Both the position numbers and the translations under genes were made by a program. The notes below the pieces were generated by a model. The model had not been told where the DNA came from and searched no databases. It was given only the letters and a program-made list of their open reading frames with translations. From positions 255,044 through 319,043 of the forward strand of contig JADQAV010000018.1 of the NCBI GenBank assembly GCA_019775845.1: a stretch of 64,000 bases of DNA, written 5' to 3'. The stretch is from Myrmaecium sp. VS I D KN 1. Its lineage: Eukaryota > Ascomycota > Dothideomycetes > Valsariales > Valsariaceae. Below are positions 44,901 through 56,406 of this stretch, piece by piece. Each line of letters opens with the position of its first letter. Positions within the stretch are counted from its first letter, which is position 1.

Positions 44901-47661
44901 CCGGCTGTTCACTGGAATCTTTGAGAGCGCCCCTGCCTGGAGATTCGAAAAGATTGAGCAAAAGCTCGACCTCAATACCAGACTAGCGGGCACTTTCTCC
45001 AGGATAATAACCTGCGTCTTTGGCTATGATGACGTCTCAGGTCAGTCCGGAAAGATCGTGGGTGCTTTAACCGGCCCAGCAGAATACCTTGTAGACCTTT
45101 TCCTTTCGAGGTCCGGCAATGATCTGCCTACGCACCCGATTCTCAGCGTTCTCGTAGCTGGAGCAGAGTCCAGGCCTACTACAATCTCCGCAAAGTTCTC
45201 TGAGCTTTGGGCTTCGCAAATCCGCACAACCTTGGCCTTCTGTACAACACTGATACGCGTTAGCATGTATCTCGATAGGGCTAATTCACATCTCCAAGGG
45301 CGGCTGTTCAAAGCAACACCTCTATTGGCCCGTCTCTACGTCGCTAGTTCGATCTACAAGGGTCCAGTGGTCAAATTACTTGAGAGTTTGGTCAGGAGTG
45401 CCGCCACCGCTGTTCAGGAACCGCCGTCCCTCCTCGGCCATCTGGGACCAGAGGCAGCGAAGAACTTCCTTGCCGTTTTGTCTAACCTTGACCGTCCCAT
45501 CGAGGATGAAGACACCGAAGTAGCTATATGGAAACTTCTCTCTGCGGTGATCAGCTCTCGGCAGCAGTGGTTTTCCATCTACCTACTAACTGGACGGACC
45601 CCTAGAGAGTCTGCCAAAAAGAAGCAGACATCCCTCTCAAGGGGCAAACCTCTAATTACGTTTGCTCTTGACCAACTGTCACACATTGAGACACTCAAGC
45701 CCCGGAGATGTTTGGCCATGCTGGAGTTCGTGGCTCTCGCCCAAAACCATTGGTCATGGGCGATGAACGACATTCGCTCTCACTCAGACTTTATACCTGC
45801 CATCATTGCCTATCTGGACAAGATCGAGCCTGGAAATAGCAACGCAGCTTTCGAATCTATGGAATTGTGCACAGAAAATCAGATAGCGGCACTGATTTCT
45901 GATGTTTTAGCTATGCACCTACACGCTGGGCGTCAAGTAGGAGATCATTCGGTCCTCAAGGGCTTGGTGCCGAAACTGCATTATCTGATTAACTACGGTG
46001 TTTCCATACCGAAGTACAATGCATCCCTTCACCAAAATTTGAAGAAGAACCTCGAGACAAAATTCTCAGGTTGTCCAGTCTCAAGCTTCAAACGCACGCT
46101 GCTTACTGAGACCGAGATGGGTAAAGACTATTACTATGACGTTGAGCTTGCTAACCGCCTACTCGGGTTTGAGCCGGCTTGGAGTCGTCCCGGCGGGTAT
46201 CGCGACGAAGTGGTAAAAGCAAACCTCAATATGAGTCTAGTCGAATCTCAAGTCATGATGCTGAACAGCTGGAAGCTACTGGCGTCGGAATTGAGCGCTC
46301 ATATCAACCAGGAACCTAGCTTGGTCAAATCCTTGGCCAAAATCGCGGCTGACTGTCTTTTGGCAAACATCGAGTCAACTTTACCAGAGGCCCTTTTTGA
46401 TCGCCTTTCGAGGACGCGAGTTGAATTAGCCTTCGTCCTCGTACAAAAACTGGTGGAATCGAGGTCCACGGGCGAGGACGTCGAGTCGCTTTTGGAAGTA
46501 GTATGGAGAACCATAACTCATGCCCAGACTGACTTCGACCTGGCATTCAACGCGTCTGAAGAAGCAGTGAACTACTATCGCTCCTTACTTAAGATCCTCT
46601 TTTTGTCGCTACAGTTCCACATTACTAAGAAAGTGTCGAACGGGTCGGTTCATTTTAGCCAATCGACGGCAGCGAAGTTCCAGAACGAATCTCAAGTTGC
46701 CCCCTTTCTGGAGTCTTTGCTTCTGGAAATCCTCACGAAAGTGGTCGCTAAAGGTTTCCGGTCACTGGCTGACCAACTGCATGAGGATCCGAAAAGCTGT
46801 GCTCCAGCCGACTTTGTCCTCTTGACAGCGATCATGCAGACGATCTTGCGCGCTCCGGGTGCTGCTCTTCTGTATCACCAGATCGCACTTCAACTTACCA
46901 ACAACAATACGTCCCGCTACGCAACTTCCCTCTTTTCATGGGCGGATCAGCTTGTTATTGACCAAGACCCGATATACGGCGAACTATCTGTCTTGTTCTT
47001 ACTAGAGCTTTCCAGCATACCTATCATGGCCGAGCATCTTGCGGTAGAAGGGATACTTTCTCGTCTCAGCACAGCCAATATCATGAATTACTACCGACGC
47101 GCGGCTGGCATGGGTCCTTTCGATGACCCGCCTCGCCTTTTCAGCCTCTGGAGCCGTGGCATCCTTCCCTTGTGCCTCAACCTGCTTGATGCCGTCGGCG
47201 CTCCCATCGCTGGTGAAGTTGCAGCTTTCTTAAACCAATTTCCCAACCAACTGGCTCGGGCATCTGCGAGCTTGAACGGAAGGGCAATCCCCACATCCAA
47301 AAACCCTAACGTGGGCAACATAACACTCAGCCTAGCTTCGGAGCTGCATTCCTTGTCTCTGATCAGCCTGGTCTTGGAGAACTTCCGGAACGCCGGCGCG
47401 AGTTTGGGAGTCGTGCCCAGCGAAATACCCTCCTTGGAGTGGGATCAGAGCAGCGTGCGGGAAGATATTGAAAATTGGCTGCAAGGAAGGAGAGCTCTGA
47501 GCGATCGGGTCATCGCTACGAACGAGAGGGAGATCGAGTTGACAAAAGCTAAGCCGCTGGACAAAGCAAACGCCGTGGAGAATCGCCTCGAGGAACGTGC
47601 TCTCCTGGAACTGAGTTCTGCTTTGGAATGTCTGAAGGCGATGTCTAATGGTAGCCAATAG
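41995..47661 (+). CDS. nup188: Nucleoporin Nup188 (inner-ring scaffold)
   Basis: Large alpha-solenoid of the nuclear pore inner ring, partner of Nic96. Exons 41995-42065, 42116-43028 and 43093-47661 give 1,850 residues, close to the roughly 1,850 expected for fungal Nup188. The first exon reads MSPVDESVFFPPLEKCLDGD and, after a 50-base intron, continues LLSWKHIYESLCYVDIARRS; the start pattern (PPLE, then W) fits filamentous-fungal Nup188. EDTVWLSEETNTNEIDALRV and LIAIVSLEFLKLPLASDYIR are further family-like segments. The body is helical throughout with no FG repeats, as expected for a scaffold. The second intron (43029-43092) is confirmed by phase: IEL joins VGPSMQAISLFQVLIAIVSL. Open frames starting at 42090 or 43105 are exon parts, not starts. 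Nup192 is the alternative, but the N-terminus favours Nup188. Confidence 0.88.
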
Positions 47662-48040
47662 AAGGAGGCGGGCGGACGGCAAGTCGTGGGCTAGAGGCGT
47701 TGCTTGGAGCGTGGGGTCTGGGTTCCTGCTTTTTGCGTCTCATCGGGGTTGATATGGAGATGGATAGGAGAGCTTACTTGACCTCGCAATGTCATCATGA
47801 CGATTGACTATCTGTCTTTGCTTTAGGGTGTTTCGAGTGTAAGAATAGTTTACTGCACGTCTTCTTAGAAAGAGGGTTCTTCTAGTATGTGGCATAATGC
47901 CTCTAAAATGGGGTATCTATTGTTCTACTGGTTCAAACCACATTGTTTCTACCCACTTGCGATGATTTCCAACAAGCCTCAGAAAAACAGCGCGTGTAAG
48001 AAACCGGAATTGTACCGTGCACACAGACCTAAGGCAAGAT
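47662..48040. other. Convergent intergenic stretch
   Basis: 3' regions of nup188 (plus) and the kinase-like gene (minus). Nothing else is seen. Confidence 0.5.
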
Positions 48041-49375
48041 CTATACACTTTCCGTAGCATCCATCACCGAGTCAGACCTCACCCGACAAAGACCTTCCAG
48101 CGCCGGCAGGACCCGACACAACTCGTCGAGCGAAATCCTTTCCGCAGAATCCTCCGCCAAGCACCGAGCTAGAGTCGCCTGGAGTTGCTTGGATGCGATA
48201 GTGTCCTCGCCGAACGCATTTGAGAATTCGCATTCATGGTTCACCCAGCCATTCGTCTTGTAGATCTCCAGCATTGAGGTCCCCTCACAGACCAGGTAGA
48301 TCGTTCGCCCCACCGAATAGACCTCCGAGGATACCACGGTCTCCAAGGGCCAGTTCTCCGGGATGCCGACGGAAGTGACGCATGCCTGGGCGGCGTTGTC
48401 GCTCAGATACTTGCGCACCTCTGGACTGGCCGTGGCAGAGGTCGCAAAAGCGCGGGCGAAGTCGATCAGGACGACGTTCTCATCGTCGTCCATGAGGATG
48501 TTGTCCGGTTTGATGTCGCCGTGCCAGGTCTGGTGGTCGGCGAGGAACTCGACGGCACTGGCCAGCTGCGCGAACCATTTGCAGAGGTGCTGCGCGGTTA
48601 GCTCTCCCCGGGACCGCAGCCTACGTGCGTAGATGTCGAGGTTGCCTTTGCGGTAGTAGGGGGTCAAGAAGCCGCATATCCGATGATCGTTCTCGGAAAC
48701 GGTGACGAGTGCAGCCGGGCGTGAGATGATGTTTGGATGGCCCTGGGGAAGAGAGAGCAGGTTTCTGATCTCTTGGTAGTCGTAGTCTACCCGTGTGGCG
48801 TAGATTGGTCCCTTGGCCACATATTCGCGGTTTTGGTATCGAACGAGGCGCGTATTGGGAAGAAAGTAAGCCCCTGATTCGATAATAGTTTCCAGACTTC
48901 CAGACGAGACTGTCGGTGGCAGAGGCTGCTCTAGCTCATCGAAGACGTCTTGTTTCAGTCTGAGGCTGGATAAGAGAAGAGGGTCAAATTCTTCCCTTAT
49001 TGTCGGGCCCGATCGATACGTTATGAGCCGTAGGTTCCTGGCGAATTGCGGTGCGGTTGATGCATAGGTTTTCCGACAGAGGTCAAGAACCTCTTCAACA
49101 ACGGAGCTGTAGTCTCTTGTCGCAGTGGCCTTGTTCTCCACGGTGTACGCTCTCAACAGCCTGCTCTCAAGGCTGCCGGTTCTTGCTTCCCCTGGCTCGA
49201 CTATCAGGTTGATAAAGGTCCAGTCCACAATCTTAAGGTGCAAAACGAGACGATGAGGGTGGCGCTGAAAAATTGAAGAGACGAACGTCCAGGGTTTAGC
49301 TGTAGCCTGCCTAGGCAAAGCGGCTACAGCGGATGAGCGAGTGCCACGGTTTGATGATATTTGTAAGGCTGCCAT
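48041..49375 (-). CDS. Protein kinase-like protein, fungal-specific
   Basis: Single exon of 444 residues. The C-terminal half is a protein kinase fold: YVAKGP with the candidate ATP-binding Lys, DYQEIRNLLSLPQGHPNIIS with the helix-C Glu, LTPYYRKGNLDIYARRLRSR as hinge, WHGDIKPDNILMDDDENVVL with the catalytic Asp (HGD in place of HRD), then IDFARA in place of DFG. All catalytic Asp/Asn/Lys residues are present, so it may be active. No clear Gly-rich loop is seen. The first 150 residues resemble no domain I know. Expanded fungal kinase families with an HGDIKPxN loop are common in Pezizomycotina and mostly uncharacterised. The substrate is unknown. Confidence 0.75.
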   Translation of the reverse strand: MAALQISSNRGTRSSAVAALPRQATAKPWTFVSSIFQRHPHRLVLHLKIVDWTFINLIVEPGEARTGSLESRLLRAYTVENKATATRDYSSVVEEVLDLCRKTYASTAPQFARNLRLITYRSGPTIREEFDPLLLSSLRLKQDVFDELEQPLPPTVSSGSLETIIESGAYFLPNTRLVRYQNREYVAKGPIYATRVDYDYQEIRNLLSLPQGHPNIISRPAALVTVSENDHRICGFLTPYYRKGNLDIYARRLRSRGELTAQHLCKWFAQLASAVEFLADHQTWHGDIKPDNILMDDDENVVLIDFARAFATSATASPEVRKYLSDNAAQACVTSVGIPENWPLETVVSSEVYSVGRTIYLVCEGTSMLEIYKTNGWVNHECEFSNAFGEDTIASKQLQATLARCLAEDSAERISLDELCRVLPALEGLCRVRSDSVMDATESV

Positions 49376-52215
49376 TGCGGTCTGCTAGAGTGGCAGCCCG
49401 AAAGATGGACCATTCAATCCTTCTCAGGCAGGACGAAGCCGGTATACATATCGGCTTCGGCTTGTGCCATCCTAAATTCACTACTGAGTTGTTCATGCAG
49501 CGGTCCACCTGTCATGATATCCGTTCAGGGATCCAATGATGGATCTGCTTCACGGCGTGGCAATGTGGCTTTGGGTCCGGTATGGGGAACGCCAATCAGA
49601 GCGAAGGTAAACCGAGGCTTACTCTGGCCTGTTTCTCGCCCGACTGTGCCGTCAAACCAAGGAGATAGCGGGATCCACCGCATTTGATGGATCGTCGACT
49701 TTTCCAACCACTTGTGTGGTGTCCACGCGGTGGAGAACATCTTTTCACTCCCCTTCGTCGGTTGTACCTCGGCGAATTGGCCCTGGATTTTGATTCCGAG
49801 AGAGGGGTGCCAGCGGGCGCTATTTCTGAGGGTCTCACTCCACACTAGCGGAGCAGATTTTGTTGAACCAATAGCCGTCCCCTACGTTACAGAAGGCCCA
49901 TAACTGTGCGTTAGTAGAGGTGCTTTAACACACTTCCAGGGCTCAGAGACGAGAAGAATTGCTTCCGGAAACCTAGCCGTCCGTCAATCATTCAAATAGC
50001 GCGCGAGCCAGGAGCCAGTGATATCGGCCGTGGGGGAATTGCAAACCGGCTACCAGTGGAAGAGATCCAAGAAAGTTGGGGAATGGGGAATAGTGAGATG
50101 ACGCGCAGGCCTTCCGGTTGTCTTCACCCAGGATGACTCGCAGTCCAATGGATCCGATGAGCTGCACGGACAGGACATCCGGTGGACGCCCAACGAGCTG
50201 CAGGGCTGGAGCACTGACGCGCAATGATGCGTGGGAATGGGGAAGGATGCTGCCCTTTATGTGACTGAACGCGAGAGACGACAAGGGCTTGCGAACGTAC
50301 ATGGGAGCAACAGGCGCGAAATTGTGGAAGGAGAAGAAAATTTGGGGTTAAGGACCCGCTTCTTGTGCTACGGTTGTGAGAAAGACAGGATTGGAGCAGG
50401 GAGGCCTTTGGTATGAGAGACGCAGGTACGAAGCAAGACTCGGAGGAAAGAAAGTTGGCTGACAATGTCTAGTTGTAGAAGGGATTGTCACTTTACCTCG
50501 TCGCTCGCTGAACGCTCATCAGGCCAACCCTAGTCCGTGATCTTAGGGAAAGGGGGGAAGGTGTGGGGGGGAAAGAGGAGATAGTGAACAGGCGGCCAAA
50601 CAGGCAGGCCGGGAGGTCAATCGGGTTAGCTACTTTAGCTTGCAAGCAATCCCGCATTAAAAAGAGCATATAAGACATGATGGGTCAGGAAGAGGCGGGG
50701 AAGCGGTTTTCACGGTCTTGCAATAGTGACCATTCGTCCTGGAAGGAAGAGCAGACGTTCAGGGCATCATCAATATTGACAAACAGATCAATGGACGTTC
50801 AAATCACGTGGACCCCTAACACCGCGTACCGTGTTAGTGCCTTTCGTTTTCTCTCCAACAAAAGCTGTCAATCTAATCAATCGATTCAGCAGGTACGTAC
50901 AACAGCGGAAAAGGAGCTTGCTGACTGATGGCAATCGAATACGACCTGACCAACCTGTTATCGTTGCTCTTTCGCTGAACTCTACAAGTCAGCTATAAAT
51001 CACTACTAGAATCCCAGACTGCAATGCATGAAATTTGCATGAAATGGTTTGAAAGTTCTTTCTTATTTCTTTACCAACTCTATCCTTTGACCACGTCGAC
51101 TTTTACGATCAAGGCCCTTCCACTGTAGCAGGTATGCCTAGCTAGCAAAGTTGTGTGTTGTACCTAGGCCAGTAGCGGTGAATGCCAGGTATGATCCGCT
51201 CTGTATACCGTAGGTGCTATAAGATGTGCCGACGTAACTGGAGCGATGCGCCTAGACCGACCATACTTTTCCTTTCCGTGTCTTGAAAGAGATATATAAT
51301 TCGAAGTGGACTGCTGTAACGACACCCTATGATACGCTCCAGTGAGGTAATGGTGCTTGACCACAGTACAGAATTCCCTTTCTCGTATTTGGATCAGCTC
51401 AGCTTAGGGACTTAATCTTCAACTCCCACGATCGGAAACGCCCTGGGCGCTTCGTCCGGTCAAGTCAAGCAGATCAAGCTTGAGGACTGCTATACACTTC
51501 TACATCAGAAGGCAAAGAAAGAACAAGAGTGACCATATCCCTTCCAATATTCGAATATCCGAAGTAAGCTCCCGCGTTAAGGAACAACAACGTACACTTT
51601 ACTGCCTTTCCGAGGGTTCAGGTGCGCCTAAGGACTATTAAATCCTTGCGAGAGTATCGTATTCGCGATTATATGGGTAAGTATCAAGAGACCAAAGTTA
51701 GTAGAGGAAAGCCTCAGAATATAATAAACTATCTTATTAGTCTGTCTCGAATGGTCATCGTATTTAGATCGCATCGTAAACGATTTCAACGCTCGAGTCA
51801 GCGACTCCACTAGAATCATCTCAAATATATGATTTCGAGTCGTACTTGATATCGTCCTATCTGATGTCTGGCATGCAGGAGTAATATATCTTCACTTCTA
51901 TGTGTTGATTATTGCCCTTTGCAGCGCCCGCAAAATGCTGGGGCCTCGACGATGGCACCGGACTCCAAAAAAAACATATGCCCTTTGAATGAAATCGAGC
52001 TCAATAATATATTAGAGAAACCTAGAATTGAAATGCTGTCTTGCCTTGTAATCCAACTTCGACTTATCTTGACCGCGGCTAATTGAACGTCGCAAGGCTG
52101 GTCGTACTTCGTTCGGGATGTTGCCCACCTGAGTCAGGGCCGCGGCAAGTTCAGCCGAGTGCTTATTGAGCTATCGATCGCCCATGCATCATCTTCCACC
52201 TCAATCCCTCGAACG
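49376..52215. other. Intergenic stretch of 2.8 kb with no firm gene
   Basis: Holds one better-than-average open frame (49525-49845, minus) and several short ones without motifs. 51600-51900 is AT-richer than its surroundings. Promoters of the kinase-like gene and of AP-1 sigma must lie at the two ends. Confidence 0.4.
49525..49845 (-). CDS. Doubtful open frame, 106 codons
   Basis: Unrecognised. The predicted peptide has an ordinary amino-acid mix with Trp/Pro-containing segments (RWIPLSPWFDGTVGRETGQS, KPRFTFALIGVPHTG), unlike the low-complexity shadows nearby. It has no start context I can judge, no joinable exon that I could confirm, and no known domain. It may be an orphan gene, a gene remnant or chance. 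Confidence 0.2.
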   Translation of the reverse strand: MWSETLRNSARWHPSLGIKIQGQFAEVQPTKGSEKMFSTAWTPHKWLEKSTIHQMRWIPLSPWFDGTVGRETGQSKPRFTFALIGVPHTGPKATLPRREADPSLDP

Positions 52216-53018
52216 ATGGCTATTAAGTGAGTTTACCACGGTCGAAGACGCCGGTGCGCACGGTATCACTCTAACATATCTTGAACAGGTATTTGATCCT
52301 CCTGTCACGGCAGGGCAAAGTTGTACGTGCTGCCAGGTGTCTCTGATGTTGCCTCTGCCTCAACCATGCTAATGTTAAGGACAGCGTCTTGCAAAGTGGT
52401 TCACGACCCTGTCGCCGAAGGACAAAGCAAAGATCATCAAAGATGTCTCACAACTAGTTCTTGCCCGTCGCACTCGGATGTGCAATTTCCTCGAATACAA
52501 AGGTGCGTTCCGCTCTCTACACGGCCGTGCCGCGATCCCTTGCTGACTGTGATGCCAGACACCAAGATTGTTTACCGCCGATATGCCTCCCTCTTCTTCA
52601 TCGCGGGATGCGACTCGACCGATAATGAGCTTATAACCTTGGAGATCGTCCATCGCTATGTCGAGCAGATGGACAAGTACTACGGAAACGTTTGCGAGCT
52701 GGACATTATCTTCAACTTCCAAAAGGCATACTTCATCCTGGATGAGCTACTCCTTGCCGGTGAAATGCAAGAAAGCAGCAAGAAGAACGTACTCAGGTGT
52801 ATAAGCCAGCAGGATAGCCTGGAAGACATGGAGGTGAGTAGTAATGGACCAGCAGGCTTCTCCGTATAATCCGCTTGTTGTCAAGGACAAAGAGGCGATC
52901 GTCATCCCACGTACTCTGGAGGCCATTACTGTCTATCTTCACTTTCACAAGGACCGAATGCTGATGCCCTCGATTTTCATGTTAGGCCGAGGATGATGTT
53001 GTTACAAAGATCATGTAA
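52216..53018 (+). CDS. aps1: AP-1 clathrin adaptor complex sigma subunit
   Basis: Small chain of the AP-1 complex that sorts cargo at the trans-Golgi network and endosomes. Exons 52216-52226, 52289-52322, 52385-52502, 52559-52833 and 52986-53018 give 156 residues, normal for sigma adaptins. The 11-base first exon supplies MAIK; the chain continues [20 protein letters not shown], then [40 protein letters not shown] and [20 protein letters not shown], ending DDVVTKIM. The longin fold is complete. Exon 4 ends in phase 0, and a second possible last exon at 53139-53186 would give a different tail. The first choice is preferred because DDVVTKIM looks like the family ending as I remember it. Confidence 0.9.
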
Positions 53019-54272
53019 TGGTCTTGCGGAGAAGGTTGCTCTACCCCTTTTCATCCGTTGTTCATACCTCCGACTGCCGGTCCTCGTCGCCTAAGCTTCA
53101 AACATGCATATGCTGACGAACCTTTCTTCTGATTGCAGGATGTCAACGTCTTCGTCGACAGCTTAAAGGAGAATGGCATGCTCTGAATGAGGCAATATAT
53201 CGGCCAGTCGGAGAAGGCCGAGGCGAGAAGAGGGCTGGAGTACGGAGTTCAGGACAACACTCTCAGTCGGCCGCTTCATTAGCATAATTTTGCGGATAGG
53301 CGACTATGATAGGGACAGGAAAGCTGAGGGGCATTGCCAATGTAGCTACTCTTGAAGCTCGATCCTAACAGACTGGAAACGTCTGTTCTACAGCGATGAG
53401 CCGGAGCAATTACAAGTCGATGCGACACAGTTGTATACACTTTGCGCGGTCTCGGCACACTTCATCTTCCACCGACACGGCTTCTGCGAGCCACGTTGAC
53501 ATTGCAGCCCGCGGCACCTGGTTCTCGGATACGCACGCCGATTCAGGGTCAAGTAACATTCTAGGAACGGACCTCGCTGTTGTCAACCCCTGATGACCTA
53601 ATATATGGAGCCGCGTGGTTGGTCCCCGTTCGGTGGTTGGTTGGAAGTGCTTACTACTCAAGTACACCGCACCCGGTGTGCGGATAGGGACAAATCGGGC
53701 ATTCTGCATCCCCACGTCAAAGAGTATTTTATCGCGAACATTGCACAACCTCGACCATTCCCAACTTGCGAACACTGACTGCGTACAGTGTTTCTGCTCA
53801 TCTTGTGGCAAGGTATGTTCCATCCCTTATTGAACGTATCGTTACAATACACAACATCCACTTACTAATTATAGTCGTTTAGTACAGTAAACTATCCCCC
53901 TTATCTGCCGAGGATAGCGGATGATCACGGGATCTGACGCCAATCAAGCAACCGGCCGACCGCTCTCTCCACCTCCTCAACATCCGCTCATCGCATCATC
54001 GATTCATCCACGGTACCCATTGGCACATCCTGCTAGACTTACGGTCTGGCTTGTACAACACATCGTATCGGTCTTTGCACCCAGCTGAGAGTGATATCTG
54101 CTGTGTTGTCTTGCTTCCGCAGGCAAAGTCCAGCGTCAACATCACCATACAAAGGAACTGCGACCGCGTGTCCTTCAAACCTTTATCGCGAAGACCTACC
54201 TTCATCCTTTCATACCCGTACGATCGCTTGCTACACAATCTGCGCCGCGAAACTCTCATTGCGCGACCCATA
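53019..54272. other. Intergenic: aps1 3' region and maf1 promoter
   Basis: Contains the possible alternative last exon of aps1 (53139-53186). Other open frames show no motif. The part before 54273 should be the maf1 promoter. Confidence 0.45.
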
Positions 54273-55380
54273 ATGAAGGTAGGACGCGGGCAGCCTGATT
54301 CGCGAACGGCGACGACTGACATCACTGCAGTACCTTCCCCTCCGCGATTTCGAGGATGTCACCTCTGCCCTGAATTTTGACACGCCGGACTGCCATGTCA
54401 TCGGCGGTTGCGACCTATATACAACGAAGGCTGCGGGTAGCGACAAGAAGCTTTATCGGAACATTGAACATTCACTGGAGTCGCAATATGAGTCACTTCT
54501 TCGGCTCTCAGCGTCCCTATCACCACCACAAGCAGAGACCCTGGCTTCATCGCTCAATCTTGCCAGGACGAGTCCCTTCGGCTCGCTGAGTAAGATTTCG
54601 AGCCGGCGCACTTTCGCGTACCTTATCGCAACATTGAACGCCAGCCATCCGGATTATGATTTTTCGCGTATTCTGCGACCTACAGACTTCCGGAAGGAGC
54701 GGAATGTGCGATCCGTGATGACCAAAGTTGATACCACACTTCTCAATCTGCGCCCTCGGCCGGTGGGAACATCGCTCGCCGTTTCTGCTGCTCAAGCAGG
54801 CGTACAAACACCTGGTGGCAGCACAATGTGGGGCCCGCACATGTGGCAGCTCATCGACAACGAGATGACGCTGCGTGAGTGCGATGTCTACTGCTACGCT
54901 CCTGAGGAAGACCCATTCGATGGAGAAGAAGGAGCTATCTGGAGCCTCAACTATTTCTTTTTCAACAAGCAGCGCAAGCGCGTCTGTTACCTCTATCTAC
55001 GCGGCCTCAGTGTCCTCAGCCACAGCCCTGTCCGACACTCGACAATTGTCGCCAAGCGAAAGGGCTCTACGCGAAGTCCCATGGGTATGAGCGCGGGAGC
55101 GAAAAAACGGGCGAAATACTGGCTCGGTAATCGGGATAATGTCGATGTCGAGGGCTGGGCGGACGACGATGATGACATCTTGATAGAGGATCCCGGTGAT
55201 GATGAGGTGGATGCGGAGCCCGAGTATGACGTTCGGGAAGAGTCGGTGGATCTCCTCATCCACGACACGGAATGCGAAGATGAAATGAGCGACGTGGACG
55301 TTGAACGGAGGCAGCGTGAAGATCAGAAGCCGTACGTTCGCGCCATGAGTGAGACTATTGCGGACTCGATGGAAGTCTGA
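54273..55380 (+). CDS. maf1: Maf1, repressor of RNA polymerase III
   Basis: Conserved regulator that binds RNA polymerase III and shuts down tRNA and 5S synthesis under stress or poor nutrition; controlled by TOR and PKA phosphorylation in yeast. The first exon is only ATG AAG (54273-54278); after a 52-base intron the single large exon 54331-55380 follows, total 351 residues. The start MKYLPLRDFEDVTSALNFDT then PDCHVIGGCDLYTTKAAGSD is typical. SRRTFAYLIATLNASHPDYD and ILRPTDFRKERNVRSVM come next. The central boxes MWGPHMWQLIDNEMTLRECD and EEGAIWSLNYFFFNKQRKRV are clear. The tail is acidic. The RRTF site resembles a PKA target. The frame from 54331 has no in-frame ATG until 54634, so a simple ORF call would cut off about 100 residues. 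Confidence 0.93.
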
Positions 55381-56406
55381 ACTGGATTGATTTCAGTTCA
55401 GCCATGGGCGCCACGGGCCGCTTCGGCCCTCCGCTCCAAACAAGGGGCGTTCATTGATGTGAGTAGCCTTGAAGTCACATACCTGACCCGGTTTCTTACA
55501 TTTGCGGATAGTCTTCGGATGAAGGACTCGTCAAAGCGATCGATGACGCCCCCGGCCATCAGCCTGGATGGTTCTGAGCAGCACGCACGTGGCCTAAGTT
55601 GTTTTCACGCTCCGGACCTGTAACATCAGATTGTTATTTGATATATTTGTCCTCTCCCCCCCCTTGGCCCCTCAACTGCGCCAGGCGGTTCCTTTCCCGT
55701 CGCTCCCGCAAAGATGCTACACCACGAATTGTCATTACGCCGGGGACTGGAAGCTGTTTTCAGGTGGGAGCGAGCGGCTTTCTGCGGGGCGGGGCAACAT
55801 TCCTCGTAGCTGCCTTCTTGAGATACCCTTGGTTTTGCTGTTGCGATCGATGAGTGCGTTGGGGTGTTTGTTGTTACGTTTCTTTGCTTCTTTTGTTCTT
55901 TTCTCGTTTTCTGGGTTTTCTGGCTTGGAGTATCCGTCTTGTTGTCGCTCTGTGTATGTATGTCTCACGTCGGCTAGACTGCGCGCTGGAGTTGTGTAAT
56001 GGGACGGTTGGGCTTCTCTGGGGATATCTGATCGGGGCGGGATGGGTGTACCGGCAAACTTATGGTTGGGATGGAAGGGCGTTTTGCGTGTGGACTATAC
56101 TACCTATGGGACACGACTAGGAATGATTACGCTCAAAACGTTCTAAAACTCATTGGCGGGATTCGAATGAATTAGGATATAAGCAAGTTGATTTTCTCAC
56201 CCGCGAATTTTCAGATACTGAGCATGACAAACACTCAAATGAGCCTGGATAATTTTTTTTTTCCAAATGCGCTACATATACTCAATATTCATGCCTGCCA
56301 ATTCTATAATCTTGTTGACATATCCATTACTACCGTGTTTTTTCGTATACGTCATATCGAAGCGCGCAGGGACGTCTTTATACGGCCGTCATTGCCCCCC
56401 GCGGAC
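55381..56406. other. Convergent intergenic stretch
   Basis: 3' regions of maf1 (plus) and the isomerase gene (minus). T-rich, with short open frames only. No gene is supported. Confidence 0.5.

Noticed and set aside
53396-53833. Short open frames on both strands before maf1
   Set aside because: They overlap each other, lack motifs and have no splice partners.
56140-56175. tRNA-like B-box (TTCGAATCCC on the minus strand)
   Set aside because: The T-arm stem does not pair and no A-box or acceptor stem is found at the right spacing.
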